DNA from: Bradyrhizobium cajani
GTDB lineage: Bacteria; Pseudomonadota; Alphaproteobacteria; Rhizobiales; Xanthobacteraceae
Direction: 5' to 3'
Assembly (NCBI RefSeq): GCF_009759665.1
Contig: NZ_WQNE01000007.1
Span: 186,001 to 250,000 of the forward strand
Length of the DNA: 64,000 nt
Positions 27,968-38,894 of this stretch are shown here, piece by piece. Under the pieces are notes generated by a model. It ran no database searches. It saw only the letters and a program-made list of their open reading frames with translations, and was not told where the DNA came from. A program made the position numbers and the translations under genes. The stretch's first letter is position 1. Each line of letters begins with the position of its first letter.

Positions 27968-29293
27968 ATGATCGATGAACTGGATCTGCGAACCTTCACG
28001 CCACATCCGCAACGCGACGCTGTGCTCGGCGAAGTGCACGCGCGCCCCTTCACGCGCCTTGTTTCGCCCTTCAGCGTGATCCACTTCGCGTTTCTTGCAC
28101 AGGGCGAGGCGGCCACAAGCGATCGCTGCCGTTTTATCGATTTTTGCCTGGAGCGCAATCTTACGCCGCCTGAGCAATCGGCGAAACTTCATCAGATTGT
28201 CATCGGGCCCGCTACGCTACGCTGGGAGCAGCATTCGGAATTTACAACCTTCACGTGGATCTGGACTAACGCAAATTGTTCTGCCGCAGACCATTTTAAC
28301 AAAGTTGATGGCACCGTCCGATCGCTGATCCGCGCGTTACGTCAGACCGGACAGTTGCTGGTCGCGATCAGGCTAGAAGTGGAGCGGGACGCCTCGCCGA
28401 CCAGGAGGGCCGAACAGATTTTTGACAAGAACAGCCTGGCCATGGTCGCCACAAAGAGCGGCGCAGCAGTTGCCGCTTCAGACTTCCGCGTAGACGAAAA
28501 AGGCTTCACGAAAATCCTCGTCTGCGACCTCGGGTTGACGTCGCACGATCTCGGAGCGCTGGTGCAACGGCTTCTGGAAATCGAGACCTACCGTCCATTG
28601 GCGCTGCTTGGCCTGTCGGCGGCCCTTGAGCTTGCACCATCTGTTGATCGCATCGACCGCCGTCTTGTAGAGGCGCTCGAGAAAATGCAAACCGGTGAGG
28701 GGCTGCAGTTCAACAACCATCTGCTTGCCGAGCTGACGGCTCTGGCCGCCTCCTTCGAAAGAGGGGCGACTGGCAGCCTGTTTCGATTCGGCGCCAGCAG
28801 GGCCTATAACGAGCTGGTCCAATCGCGACTATCCATCATCGAAGGCAACGATGTCTCGGGCTATCCAACCTGGTCGTCGTTTCTGGCACGCCGGATGGCG
28901 CCGGCGATGCGAACCTGCGCAACTGTGGAGGATCGCCAGGCAACTTTGTCGGTCAAGCTCGCGCGAACCGCCGATTTGTTGCGAACCCGGGTCGACGTCG
29001 AAATCGAACGACAGAATCGTGACCTGTTGCAGGCAATCAACGAGCGCGCGAGACAGCAACTTCGGCTGCAGTGCACGGTCGAAGGATTGTCGGTTGGGGC
29101 GATCGGATATTATGTGGTCAGCCTGTTTAGTTATCTTGCCAAGGGCGCGCATGATGTCGGACTGCGAGTAGAGCCCTCGTTCTTGACCGCAGCCTTCGTG
29201 CCGATCGCGGTCGGCGTGATCTGGCTGGTGAGTTACAATGTCCGAAAGCGACACCTCAAGCATGATGACGCGCCCTCTGTTACTTTCGACTAA
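27968..29293 (+). CDS. DUF3422 family membrane protein
   Basis: The ATG at 27968 follows GAAGGGAGG and yields 441 residues. The opening (HPQRDAVLGEVHARPF, FSVIHFAFL) and the long helical middle region match the DUF3422 family, common in Rhizobiales; function unknown. Two hydrophobic segments at the C-terminus (GAIGYYVVSLFSYLA; FVPIAVGVIWLVSYNV) anchor it in the membrane with a large cytoplasmic part. The short tail is charged. It stands alone, without close partners. Confidence 0.85.
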   Translation: MIDELDLRTFTPHPQRDAVLGEVHARPFTRLVSPFSVIHFAFLAQGEAATSDRCRFIDFCLERNLTPPEQSAKLHQIVIGPATLRWEQHSEFTTFTWIWTNANCSAADHFNKVDGTVRSLIRALRQTGQLLVAIRLEVERDASPTRRAEQIFDKNSLAMVATKSGAAVAASDFRVDEKGFTKILVCDLGLTSHDLGALVQRLLEIETYRPLALLGLSAALELAPSVDRIDRRLVEALEKMQTGEGLQFNNHLLAELTALAASFERGATGSLFRFGASRAYNELVQSRLSIIEGNDVSGYPTWSSFLARRMAPAMRTCATVEDRQATLSVKLARTADLLRTRVDVEIERQNRDLLQAINERARQQLRLQCTVEGLSVGAIGYYVVSLFSYLAKGAHDVGLRVEPSFLTAAFVPIAVGVIWLVSYNVRKRHLKHDDAPSVTFD

Positions 29294-30375
29294 AACTCCT
29301 TGAGGGAATCGGTGCGTCCGTCCTGCGAAGCTCGCATAGTCGGAGTGCGACGCTGCCGCAAGATCGCGACCGGCTCCTGCGCAAGGTAATGCCCCGCCCG
29401 GACGAGCCGGGCGAGTGGATCGGGTCAGTCGCCGTTGCGACGGCTGGGACGGGACCAGATCAGGCTGAAGCCCTCACCTTCCTCGTTGCCCCGGCCGATC
29501 TACTCGGGCGGGGCGACATTGTTCTGAGCCGACAGGCAGAAAAGTGAGATGGGAGAATTATGTTGCAGCGAATAGCGACACCGACTTCGCTATTTTGCCT
29601 CCGCGATGGGAGACGAATGTGTCTTCCGGGGGAGCATCTTGGCGTCCATCGTAACAACGAACTCGTGCTGTGGAAGGAAAAGTGGCCGCAGGAGCCGAAG
29701 TGCGCGCGACTTATTCCGGTCGGCCTGTTCTCCTGATTTTGGTCAGCTCGTTCGATCGGAACCATGCTGTGTAAGTTGATCCTTAAGCAGCTGCCGGCAC
29801 CCTGAAGATCTTCAACGCGAAAATCAATGGGGCGAAGGCCAACAAGGCTCCAGTTGGCTCGTGCCATCGCTCCGCTCGACCATGCGCGGTCCTCGCCCTG
29901 ACCGGGATCGATCGCTGGCGCGATGAGGATGCTGCTGCCATGGACGATGATCACTTCGAAGCTTAATGCTGCGCGCCACGATGTGTCTTGAATATACCAC
30001 GATACCCAAGATCAAAGCGCAAGCTCACTCACCGGCCAGACCATCATATCGCCAGACGCTCGCGGTCGGCCTCGAGGTGCGAACCGCCTTCCTGGTGGCG
30101 CACCGGCTCGACGACATCGAAATCTATGCCCAGATCGATGAGGGGGGTATCGCACGCATCGCCGACTTTATGCCGACCTCTTGCGTCATGGATAGATCAG
30201 GTCGAGTCGTGGTTGGAGCCCTGCTTGGCTGAACTCATCAAAATAGATTCAACGAGTTACGCAGGCGTCCGTCGGGAAGTCTAGAGGCCGGCATCCCCAC
30301 CTTCATCGAGCTGCGCACAAAAATCCAAAACATTCAAATTGACCCTCGCGAAGCGACGGTAGCGAGAAAATATGT
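29294..30375. other. Gene-poor region with possible protein relics
   Basis: About 1.1 kb without a convincing complete gene. A plus frame ending at 29548 (about 29340-29548) has balanced composition (PDEPGEWIGSVAVATAG, then DLLGRGDIVLSRQAEK) and may be the tail of a lost gene. Another plus frame at 29966-30232 is unassignable. No repeats or terminators stand out. Confidence 0.35.
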
Positions 30376-30969
30376 TCACCGGAAAGGCGCCTGGCGACGC
30401 TTCCCGACGATGACGCCGAGATCGTGCCGAAAGCCGAGCGCGACAACCAACTTCGCCATGACAAACATGGGTCCGACCAATAGATGGCTAGGATTGTCGA
30501 CCATTGCCGGCCGCCGGCGCTCGAACACCGAGTGCCCAATGATCAGCGACGCAACGCCGAGCACAATCAGGGCGGCAGTAAGCGACCACATCCCGACGGT
30601 CGTCACATGCTTGAGGATCACGGCCGCAGCTCCAAGCAATGCGATCACAGCGCCAAGGATCGCGGCGCCAAGCTCGAAGTCGAGCACGAACCAAAGGATC
30701 AGCACAGGCGCGAGCGCGATGGCCGCCACGCTGATGTGGATCCCGAATAGTGTGATGACCCAACGGCTGAGCGGAAGACTGACAGCCAGAAACAAGAACA
30801 GGATGCCGAAGACGTGCATCGCGCAATTCCAGGGGGCGCGATGATACTCCACGTAATCCGCGAGCAGCCGATGGAAAGAGGAGTTCAAGCCGCACTCGCC
30901 TTGCTGGCTGTGTCCGCGGCCACGGCACGATTCATCGTCTGCCAAACCCATCTGCTGGCCCACTGTCAA
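30376..30969 (-). CDS. Mpo1-like (DUF962) membrane protein
   Basis: Up to 197 residues. From about residue 29 the sequence (FHRLLADYVEYHRAPWNC, then MHVFGILFLFLAV) matches the Mpo1/YGL010w family: a YHRxxxN motif followed by hydrophobic helices and a late SVFERRRPAMVDNPSH box. Yeast Mpo1 is an iron-dependent dioxygenase that oxidises 2-hydroxy fatty acids; bacterial members are largely uncharacterised. The first 28 residues look unlike the family, so the true start may be a TTG near 30888. Four to five membrane segments are visible. Confidence 0.78.
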   Translation of the reverse strand: MTVGQQMGLADDESCRGRGHSQQGECGLNSSFHRLLADYVEYHRAPWNCAMHVFGILFLFLAVSLPLSRWVITLFGIHISVAAIALAPVLILWFVLDFELGAAILGAVIALLGAAAVILKHVTTVGMWSLTAALIVLGVASLIIGHSVFERRRPAMVDNPSHLLVGPMFVMAKLVVALGFRHDLGVIVGKRRQAPFR

Positions 30970-31405
30970 AAAACATCTTCGGTGCTTACGCGCAGGAAAG
31001 CCTCATGTCAAATCTACCAAAAACATCATACTTGATAGATTCGTGTAACTTGCTCTTTCGAATATGTTCGATGACGAAGACGGCGAAGGCCACAGGTTCG
31101 TTTCGTCGTCGCCGGGCAAGACCGAGCAGTAAGCTTGGTGCGCGCGCTCGATCCGCGCGGAAGCAACTCTCTTTGAAGCCGACAGCATGGCACCGGCAAC
31201 CTCGGTTTTCTCGTTCCGATCCGCGTTGCAGGACGGCCAGAGCTCGTCCGATTGGAACTTAACGAAGCCGCCTCATCTGATCGGACTGCCGGAAACCGAC
31301 TTAGTCGTGCAGGGCCGTCGGCGAGTCGGCGGCTTAGTGAGAATAGAGGAGGGGTCGTCAAATTCGAAAGGAGCGGAGAGACCGACGTGCCGGCAGGCAG
31401 CCAAT
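30970..31405. other. Intergenic region, no gene seen
   Basis: About 435 bp between two minus-strand genes. Overlapping frames occur on both strands, but none has a recognisable domain or ribosome site. The LysR gene ends at its left border. Confidence 0.35.
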
Positions 31406-32383
31406 TCAAGCTCTGGAATTGGCACCGCCGCGGGTGCGCCCAGACGGCGCGGCGAGAGCCGCCTTGTACGGCAGAGCGCCGGCAATTCGGACCATGAGTT
31501 GCCGCAGCCACCGGTGGGCGGCGGAATGATGCGTCCGGGACGTCCAGGTCATCCCGATCTGAAACGGTTCGGGGAAAGGACATGACGTTGCTATGACGGA
31601 TTTGGCGATGTTCGAAGCGATGCGGCTTGGCACCGTCGAGATCAGATCCGTGCCGGGGAGAATGTGGGTGAGATCTGAGATGCTCGGTACCGTGACTACC
31701 CGGTTGAGCGACAGACCGCGTTCATCGAGCTCTCTGAGGTAGCCTGAGCGCCAGGTGCCGCCATAGGTGACGACGGCATGGCTCGCCTTGACATAGTCGT
31801 CGACGCGCAGCCTTCTGCCGGCGAGCGGATGGCCGCGGTGCATGACGCACACGTAGTGGTCATCCAGCAGATTGCGATGATAGAGGCTGTCCTCCTGCAC
31901 GTCGTAGGGGCCGAGGAGAAGATCGGCTTCGCCGCGTTTGAGATATGCGATGCCTTTGGCGCGTGCCGCCTTGATCTCCAGCACCAGGCGCGGCGCTAGG
32001 CGCCTAATCTCGGCGATTGTACGCGGCAGAATCATCGAGCGTTCGTAATAGTTGCAGGCGATCGTGACCCGCCCGGACGCTCTGGCGGGATCAAAATCCG
32101 TCGGCTGCATGAGGCCCTCAAAGCCCTCAAGCAGGCGGCTGGCACACTCGACGATCTCGACGCAGCGGGGCGTTGGCGCGATACCGCCGCGCTGGCGCAC
32201 GAACAGCTTGTCGTGGAACGCCGCGCGTAGCCGGTCCATCGTGTAGCTGATCGTCGATTGGTTCGTACCGAGCACTTCGGCGGCTTTCGAAAACGAACCC
32301 AGTTCCGACACCAAGCGCAAGGTACGGATCGCGGCAAAATCAATCGCGAGTGGATCCCAATCTTTCGCCATCTCCTTAAACAT
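31406..32383 (-). CDS. LysR-family transcriptional regulator
   Basis: With the start at 32383 (MFKEMAK) the protein has 325 residues; a second ATG at 32371 is equally possible. The winged HTH is clear (IRTLRLVSELGSFSKAAEVL, GTNQSTISYTMDRLRAAF, then KLFVRQRGG), followed by the LysR co-inducer domain. It is divergent from an oxygenase gene, the usual arrangement for a LysR activator of an aromatic catabolic operon. Here that divergent gene is truncated (32542-32952), and the intact vanAB-like operon lies 5.3 kb away behind a repeat that carries only the first seven codons of this regulator. Confidence 0.88.
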   Translation of the reverse strand: MFKEMAKDWDPLAIDFAAIRTLRLVSELGSFSKAAEVLGTNQSTISYTMDRLRAAFHDKLFVRQRGGIAPTPRCVEIVECASRLLEGFEGLMQPTDFDPARASGRVTIACNYYERSMILPRTIAEIRRLAPRLVLEIKAARAKGIAYLKRGEADLLLGPYDVQEDSLYHRNLLDDHYVCVMHRGHPLAGRRLRVDDYVKASHAVVTYGGTWRSGYLRELDERGLSLNRVVTVPSISDLTHILPGTDLISTVPSRIASNIAKSVIATSCPFPEPFQIGMTWTSRTHHSAAHRWLRQLMVRIAGALPYKAALAAPSGRTRGGANSRA

Positions 32384-32865
32384 CCTCCTCGCGTGGCCCA
32401 AGCCGCCATATCGAAAGAGTAGATAAGGGATATCAACTCTGTCCGATTGTCCGATGGCTATTGCCAACGCAATCTGCTCGAAAATGGGAGTTAAGACGGC
32501 AAGCCCGCGACCATCGACTAAATCATGGAGATAGCTGCACCGTGAACGCACCAAAACCCTTTCCGCTCAATGCCTGGTACGCGGCTGCATGGTCCCACGA
32601 GATCGCCCGCGAGCTTTCCGCCCGCACCATCTGCGGCAAGAACATCGTGCTCTATCGCCGCACGGACGGCGCCATCGCAGCGCTGGAGGATGCGTGTTGG
32701 CACCGGCTGCTGCCGTTGTCGCTGGGGCATCTCAAGGGCGATGACGTTATGTGCGGCTATCACGGGCTGGTCTTCAATTCGGCGGGCCGCTGCTCCTACA
32801 TGCCTGCACAGAAGACGATCAATCCGTCGGCCTGCGTGCGTGCCTATCCGGTCGCTGAGCGGCAT
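32367..32865. repeat. 499-bp direct repeat, copy A (lysR start + oxygenase 5' part)
   Basis: The segment is almost identical to 37636-38134, with about six visible base differences and a constant 5269-bp offset. It contains the first codons of the LysR gene, the divergent promoter region and the first 108 codons of the oxygenase. In this copy the LysR side continues intact and the oxygenase side is cut. Confidence 0.92.
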
Positions 32866-32952
32866 TATGGGCCGATCCGAATTGGACGGCATCTGAACCT
32901 CCCACTGCAAAAGATTCGCTTCGATGCATCGATGCGTTCGCTTGAAGCATAA
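32542..32952 (+). pseudogene. Truncated Rieske oxygenase (vanA-like) 5' fragment
   Basis: From the GTG at 32542 the translation equals that of the intact oxygenase at 37811 for about 108 residues, including the complete Rieske cluster motif (ACWHRLLPL, then MCGYHG). After the repeat ends at 32865 it runs into 28 unrelated residues (YGPIRIGRHLN onward) and stops. The mononuclear iron catalytic domain is missing, so it cannot be an active oxygenase. Confidence 0.85.
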
Positions 32953-33012
32953 AGACATAAACCTGTCGGGCCATCAGCTTTTTGCGATCGCGCCGATACT
33001 CAAAGCTCCCAA

Positions 33013-35664
33013 TCAGGGCGCGACCGGCAAGGCAAATCGAAAGGTCGCGCCCGGCTCTTGCTTGCGGACGATCGATAGGCGGCCTCCATGAGCTTCTATG
33101 ATCGAACGACAGATCGACAGACCCATTCCAAGGCCAGTTGATTTGGTGGTGAAAAACGGATCTAAGATGCGGACCCTATCATCCTCAGCGATTCCGCCCC
33201 CGCAATCACTCACAGAGAGCTGCACGCGGCCGTTATTGTCCTTTGATGATTGAACCACCAGTTCGCGCGTACGGTCGTCAACTGCTTGCATCGCCTCGAT
33301 TCCGTTCATCACCAGATTGATGATCACCTGTTGCAGCTGAACCCGGTCACCGAGGATCGTGGGAAGTGTTGGCGCCAGCTCAGTTCGCAGGGTCACTTGG
33401 TGATTAACCAGCTCACGTGTCACCAACGCGATGGCCTCGTTCACGACCTCATTGATGTCGAGCGCTACCCTCTCGATATCACCTTTCTTCGCAAGCGTGC
33501 GGACCCTGCGGATGACCTCATTTGCCCGCATCGCATCCTCGATGATCCACTCTACTGATCGGCGCGCGCCGGCAACATCCGGAGTTTCGCGGCCTATCCA
33601 GCCGAGGCACGCATCGGCGTTGCTGATAATGGCCGCAAGCGGCTGGTTTACCTCGTGGGCGATTGAGGCTGTTAGTTCCCCCAGCGTGGTCACGCGCGTA
33701 ACATGCGCAAGATCTGCCTGTGCCTTCCGCAGCTCTTGTTCTGCCTGATCTGCGCGAATTTTTGCCGTGATGTCGGTGGCGACGCCACGGTAGCCGCGAA
33801 AGTTGCCACTTTCATCAAAAAAAGGCTTGCCACTGGTCCGGAAGTAAATTGCCGTCCCAGTCGCGCTGATGGTGCGATAGATCAGATCGCGAAATGGGAG
33901 ATGTGCGTTGAGTCTCGCCCGATGCTGCCGCCACTTCTCCGGTTCTTCTTCAACGTCGCACGCAATTTCCCAGCGAGGCAGGCCAATGGCCCCTGTGGCC
34001 AAGAGGCCCGTAGCGCTCGTGTGCTCCGATAAGGTGAGCCGGTGGTCTGGCCCGGTCTCCCATAGCCAATCGGAAGCAGTTTCCGCGTAGTCACGGAAAC
34101 GTTGCTCGCTCTCACGTAGCGCAGCAAGGGTGTTTTCTAACCTTTCCCTGGCTGCGTGTTGCTCAGTGATATCGATATGCGTTCCGATGAGCTCGACGGT
34201 CGAGCCATCGCTTCCCAACACGGCGTGCGCAATGGCATGTATGTGCCGTATCGCGCCATCGGGAAGACAGATCCGAAAATCATATTCGAAGTTCCCTGAT
34301 TTCTGTTCAATAGCCCGACGTTGCACTTCCTGCTGCAGCGGCAAATCATCTGGATGAATACGGGAACGGATGGCCTCAAGCGTCACGGGCTCTTCCGGAT
34401 CGAAGCCAAACAAACGACTGACTTCGACGGAGCGATATGCAAAACAGCGACGCTGGCAGTCCCAGGCCCAAGTGCCTGTGCGACTGAGCTGCTGCGCGTC
34501 GGCGAGATAGGCCTCGCTACGGCGTAGTCGCCGTTCCGTCTGCTTCGCTGCTGTGATGTCGATCGCCGCCCCGACAAACTCGACATCGCCAGATGCTGTT
34601 CTCGTGGCCCGTGCTAGTGCGTGAATGTGCTTTATTGATCCGTCGGGCATCAGCAGTCGGTATTCGTGCTCGAAGTCCTCGCCTCGCGATGCTCGATCCA
34701 ACGTCTCCTGGACGGAAGCCTTATCCTCTGGGTGGGTGCGGTCAAGGACGTGTTGCGGTGTCGGTTTGACGTCTGGATCGTATCCGAAAAGCCGGAAATT
34801 CTCCTTCGACCAAAAGACCTCGCCGGCGGCGTTCCAGCCGAAGCTGCCGGTGTGACTCAATTCCTGCGCCTGTGCCAAATGGGCTTCGCTTCGCTGCAGC
34901 GCAAGTTCTGTCCGCTTTTGCTCAGTGATATCTTCGCAGGCAATGAGGACGATGGGCTTGTCTTCGGCCCACAGCATGGCTTTGGCGTTTTCGCGTACCC
35001 ACAGCACCGAGCCATCCTTTCTGATTTTTTGGATGTCCCAGGTGCGCGCCTGGCCGATATCTGTAAGACAACTCCCAATGCATTTGCTAACGAGCTCATG
35101 ATCGTTTTTCGGAAAGACCTGCAGTACGGATAGGCCGATTAGTTCGACTGGCGTATAACCGAGTTGAGTCGCTCCGAAAGTATTGACGTTCAGGACCGTC
35201 CCGGCTTCATCAACCATGAAGTACATGGCCGGGTTATGCTCAAAGATCGCCCGCCACAGTTTCTCGCGAGTATGCAGATCGGCCGCACTGTGCCGTAGCT
35301 TGGCTGCGGTCTCACGCGCAAATTCCCCTTTGTGACGAATTTTTCCTATCAGGTGCGTTCCGACGATTGACGCAGTAAGGAAAGCGACAACCACCAAAAG
35401 GTCCTGGGGATCGTCGATCCGAGGACTGAACGTGGGCGGCGTGAACACGTAGGCTAAGGTAGCGACGGAGAGGATAGAAAGGACCAGCGATGCGATGAAG
35501 CTGCCCATCAGCGCAAACAGCAAGATCACCACCAGATAAGCGAATGCCGTGGCCGCGAAAGGGCTGTGAATATACAAAGAAGCCAGCGTCACCGCCGCTT
35601 GAGTAATGCTACCCAAGATAAACTGCGTTCCTGAACGTTCCAACGTGGTAAGCTGGTTAAACAT
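33013..35664 (-). CDS. PAS-domain sensor histidine kinase with N-terminal membrane domain
   Basis: An 883-residue kinase. The first 115 residues hold about four hydrophobic helices (DUF4118/KdpD-like: [18 protein letters not shown]). Four PAS/PAC modules follow, roughly 130-250, 260-380, 385-505 and 515-640, repeating motifs such as [13 protein letters not shown] and GTHIDITEQ. The kinase core has the H-box [17 protein letters not shown], the N-box [12 protein letters not shown] and ATP-lid glycines [10 protein letters not shown] and [18 protein letters not shown]. It should autophosphorylate in response to a small ligand or redox state. No response regulator gene is nearby, so its partner lies elsewhere. 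It sits inside the segment bounded by the 499-bp repeats. Confidence 0.92.
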   Translation of the reverse strand: MFNQLTTLERSGTQFILGSITQAAVTLASLYIHSPFAATAFAYLVVILLFALMGSFIASLVLSILSVATLAYVFTPPTFSPRIDDPQDLLVVVAFLTASIVGTHLIGKIRHKGEFARETAAKLRHSAADLHTREKLWRAIFEHNPAMYFMVDEAGTVLNVNTFGATQLGYTPVELIGLSVLQVFPKNDHELVSKCIGSCLTDIGQARTWDIQKIRKDGSVLWVRENAKAMLWAEDKPIVLIACEDITEQKRTELALQRSEAHLAQAQELSHTGSFGWNAAGEVFWSKENFRLFGYDPDVKPTPQHVLDRTHPEDKASVQETLDRASRGEDFEHEYRLLMPDGSIKHIHALARATRTASGDVEFVGAAIDITAAKQTERRLRRSEAYLADAQQLSRTGTWAWDCQRRCFAYRSVEVSRLFGFDPEEPVTLEAIRSRIHPDDLPLQQEVQRRAIEQKSGNFEYDFRICLPDGAIRHIHAIAHAVLGSDGSTVELIGTHIDITEQHAARERLENTLAALRESEQRFRDYAETASDWLWETGPDHRLTLSEHTSATGLLATGAIGLPRWEIACDVEEEPEKWRQHRARLNAHLPFRDLIYRTISATGTAIYFRTSGKPFFDESGNFRGYRGVATDITAKIRADQAEQELRKAQADLAHVTRVTTLGELTASIAHEVNQPLAAIISNADACLGWIGRETPDVAGARRSVEWIIEDAMRANEVIRRVRTLAKKGDIERVALDINEVVNEAIALVTRELVNHQVTLRTELAPTLPTILGDRVQLQQVIINLVMNGIEAMQAVDDRTRELVVQSSKDNNGRVQLSVSDCGGGIAEDDRVRILDPFFTTKSTGLGMGLSICRSIIEAHGGRLSIVRKQEPGATFRFALPVAP

Positions 35665-37220
35665 GTCTGTAGCCGTCCGGCCTTCTGGCGGGATAGATTA
35701 ATGATCAGACAAAAAATACAGTAATTTATCCGACCCTGACAGGTGTTCCTAAGCGCTTTCTACGTCGGCCGCTGAAATAAGCACAGTCGTAACAAGGCAT
35801 TACAAACCTTCGTATATGCCTTTTAAACCTTAGATATCCAACGCTCCCACAGGAAGTTACCTTCGTCTCATGCTTAGCCATCCTCCTTGAATAGCGTGCC
35901 GCAGCCTTGGGTTGCCGTCCGGTCAATCACAATTTCATCGCTCACTCCGAAGTTGGTACTCGTGCTGGATGCCGGGCGTGGCTATGCAGGTGTTCAACGG
36001 CATGATCTCCGGAAGGGGCTGGCAGCGGTTTGCGGTGCATGCGGATCGATTATCTTGAAATCGATCGGACCGAAGTTCGTAACGATTTTCTTGGTATTCG
36101 CTGTTTCGGCTCACTAGAAGCGCCCGCCGTCTTTAGCGATGCAGCAGCGTTATCGAAACACGATAAGAGGTCTCTGTCGTACCGCTTGCACGATGGCTTC
36201 CACTGCGCTGGCAGCGAGCGCCAGCCGCGTCGATAAGAGTATGACTGCGGCGCCGCAAGCACGAAAGTCACCTGCGCTTCGGAGATGCATGCCGTACTTC
36301 ATGGAGTCACCGGCGCCGCACGGCACTACACACTATACGCCTCCGCGGTCGCTACGACGCGATGTTGGGATGCGCCATAGGACCTGGTTTCAATCTCATG
36401 GCCGCGACCGGCTTTTGGGTTTGGAAAACGGCCAAGGAGGCCTGCGAGGCGGCAGCCGTCCAGTCCCTTCGCAAATATGGATCGGTTAACCCGGGCAACT
36501 GAGGATCGCCGATTTCCATGTTGCCGATGCTTTCGAAAAGCTACGTGGCTCTCACGATCCATACACACAGCTGCGAAGATAGTCAGTCCCTTGAGCAGTT
36601 GTCGACGCAGCACTGCGTTGGCTGCATCTTGATCGACAATTGGGCAGTCGGACAGCGGTCCAGCGTCTGGACTAACAAGTCGGGCAAATCGACCGAAGAT
36701 GCGTAGCGTGACGAGTTCAGACTGAATATAGAGCGGCTGCTCATCAGGCATTTCCCACGGTCCCGCCTAGGCTCGCCAATCCGGATCCGGCTCACTGAAG
36801 TCGTCCTTTTTACAACCCACGCCGCGCTACGCGCCGATCGACGATGCAAGAGGCTTTCGCGCATCAGGCACATTGTGGAATGGCTAGACCCTGACGTCGA
36901 CGGAGTGGCTGCTTTCGACGAGTCCGATGTGTCGGCAATGACGGCCGACGTCGCGTCTGCGGCAATCAATGACTGGCGGAGCGTTTTCAAGGTCGCAGAA
37001 GGCCTCCAGTGCCATTGCGTACATGTGATGGATGTCCATCGAATTGAACTCTCCGGGTTCAATGTCACGATGCGGAGCCGTCTCAAGGTTTACGGCCTCT
37101 TTTGCGAGATAATCTCCTGGAAGCTGCACGTGTTCATCCGCGCAAATAGGATCGGAGCTGGGATCCGCACTAAAGTGCTGGAGCACTATCTGTTCGACTG
37201 GGGGACCGAGCGGGGGCCGA
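35665..37220. other. Gene-poor 1.5-kb region inside the repeat-bounded segment
   Basis: No gene with a recognisable domain. Two minus-strand frames have protein-like composition: 36884-37186 (100 aa, starting MLQHFSADPSSDPICADE) and 36326-36751 (141 aa, containing DEQPLYIQSELVTLRIFG). They lie one after the other, separated by stops, and may be pieces of decayed genes. Neither has a strong ribosome site. Confidence 0.35.
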
Positions 37221-37691
37221 ATGATGGGACGCCACCCGCACGATCTGGCACATCGTCTTGCGCACGAAGCCGAGGCGGTGTGCCGCTACTATCTCTCGAA
37301 GGGCCGGCGCCAAGGCAGCTACTGGATGGTCGGTGATGCCCGCAATACCCGAGGGCGCTCCATGTTCGTCCGACTGATAGCCTCGCCTAAGGGGCAAGCC
37401 GGCAAGTGGATGGACGCCGCAACGGGTCAACATGGCCACCTGCTCGACGTCATCCGCGAAAGCTGCGGGCTTCTCCATTTCCGCGACGTCGCAGACGAGG
37501 CGCTGCGATTTCTCAACTTGCCTCGATCGGATCCTGCCCCATCGCCCAAGGTTACGCACAATAAGCCGCTGGCTCGTTCGCCCCAGGCGGCCGCGCGCCT
37601 CTTCGCCATGTCGCAGCCGGTCACTGGAACCCTTTGCCATCTCCTTAAACATCCTCCTCGCGTGGCCCAAGCCGCGATATCGAAAGTGTAG
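37221..37691 (+). pseudogene. Toprim/primase-like protein, N-terminal fragment
   Basis: The first 135 or so residues (LAHEAEAVCRYYLSKGRR, YWMVGDARNTRGRSMFVRL, KWMDAATGQHGHLLDVIR) match the N-terminus of Toprim-domain proteins carried by integrative and conjugative elements and plasmids. The gene is cut at 37636, exactly where repeat copy B begins; the last residues are read-through of repeat DNA. The Toprim catalytic domain is missing. It shows that mobile-element backbone once lay at this junction. Confidence 0.75.
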
Positions 37692-38134
37692 ATAAGGGAT
37701 ATCAACTCTGTCCGATTGTCCGATGGCTATTGCCAACGCAATCTGCTCGAAAATGGGAGTTAAGACGGCAAGCCCGCGACCATCGACTAAATCATGGAGA
37801 TAGCTGCACCGTGAACGCACCAAAACCCTTTCCGCTCAATGCCTGGTACGCGGCTGCATGGTCCCACGAGATCGCCCGCGAGCTTTCCGCCCGCACCATC
37901 TGCGGCAAGAACATCGTGCTCTATCGCCGCACGGACGGCGCCATCGCGGCGCTTGAGGATGCGTGTTGGCACCGGCTGCTGCCGTTGTCGCTGGGGCATC
38001 TCAAGGGCGATGACGTTATGTGCGGCTATCACGGGCTGGTTTTCAATTCGGCCGGCCGCTGCTCCTACATGCCTGCACAGAAGACGATCAATCCGTCGGC
38101 CTGCGTGCGTGCCTATCCGGTCGCTGAGCGGCAT
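37636..38134. repeat. 499-bp direct repeat, copy B (oxygenase side intact)
   Basis: Nearly identical to 32367-32865. Here the oxygenase reads on intact to 38884, while the LysR gene stops after seven codons because the copy begins at 37636 against the Toprim gene. The two copies are therefore complementary in what they preserve. Confidence 0.92.
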
Positions 38135-38884
38135 CGCCTCGTCTGGCTCTGGCCCGGCGATCCTGCGCAGGCGGACCCCGCCAAAATTCCGGATTTTCAC
38201 TGGAACGACGGCACACACTGGGTCGGGGAGGGTGGCACGTTCTATCAGTTGAAATGCGACTATCGCCTGGTGGTCGACAACCTCATGGACCTCACGCACG
38301 AGACCTACGTGCACGCCGGCAGCATCGGGGACGAGGCAATCACGGCTGCGCCCTTCGATGTGACCCACACGGACAACGCGGCGACGATGATGCGCTGGAT
38401 GATCGACATCGAGCCGCCCCCGTTCTGGGGCCGTCAGCTTGCACGGCCAGGCCGCGTCGATCGCTGGCAGATCGTGACGTTCCAGGCTCCGTCGGTCGTC
38501 GTTGGCGACGTCGGTGTGGCGCTGACAAATACGGGCGCGCCCCAAGGCGATCGCTCGCAGGGCGTCAGCGGCGCGTTCTTGGCGGCGATCACGCCCGAAA
38601 CTGAGACGACCTGCCACTATTTCTGGAACTTTGTCCGAAATTATCGAAAAGATGATCCGCAACTGACGAGAGAGCTCCAGCTCGCCCATGTCAACGGCGG
38701 GGCAGGCGTTTACGATCAGGATCACAGGATCTTGGAAGCGCAACAGGCGGCCATTGACAAGAACCCGCGTTCGCCCTTCTACGATCTCAACATCGATGCG
38801 GGCGCACTCTGGGCACGGCGGCTGATCGACCAGATGGTGGCCGACGAGCAGGACCGCGTGATCGCAAACCTTGCGGCCGAGTGA
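37811..38884 (+). CDS. vanA: Rieske aromatic oxygenase, alpha subunit (vanillate O-demethylase VanA-like)
   Basis: From the GTG at 37811 the product is 357 residues. The [2Fe-2S] Rieske motif is CWHR then CGYHG (residues about 48-70), and the mononuclear iron site appears as DNLMDLTHETYVHAGS. Both are typical of the VanA group of one-component oxygenases fed by a VanB-type reductase. The likely reaction is oxidative O-demethylation of vanillate or a related methoxy-aromatic acid, but relatives demethylate other compounds. The reductase gene follows 10 bp downstream. A truncated duplicate of its 5' part lies at 32542. Confidence 0.87.
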   Translation: MNAPKPFPLNAWYAAAWSHEIARELSARTICGKNIVLYRRTDGAIAALEDACWHRLLPLSLGHLKGDDVMCGYHGLVFNSAGRCSYMPAQKTINPSACVRAYPVAERHRLVWLWPGDPAQADPAKIPDFHWNDGTHWVGEGGTFYQLKCDYRLVVDNLMDLTHETYVHAGSIGDEAITAAPFDVTHTDNAATMMRWMIDIEPPPFWGRQLARPGRVDRWQIVTFQAPSVVVGDVGVALTNTGAPQGDRSQGVSGAFLAAITPETETTCHYFWNFVRNYRKDDPQLTRELQLAHVNGGAGVYDQDHRILEAQQAAIDKNPRSPFYDLNIDAGALWARRLIDQMVADEQDRVIANLAAE

Positions 38885-38894
38885 GCAAAAAGTC

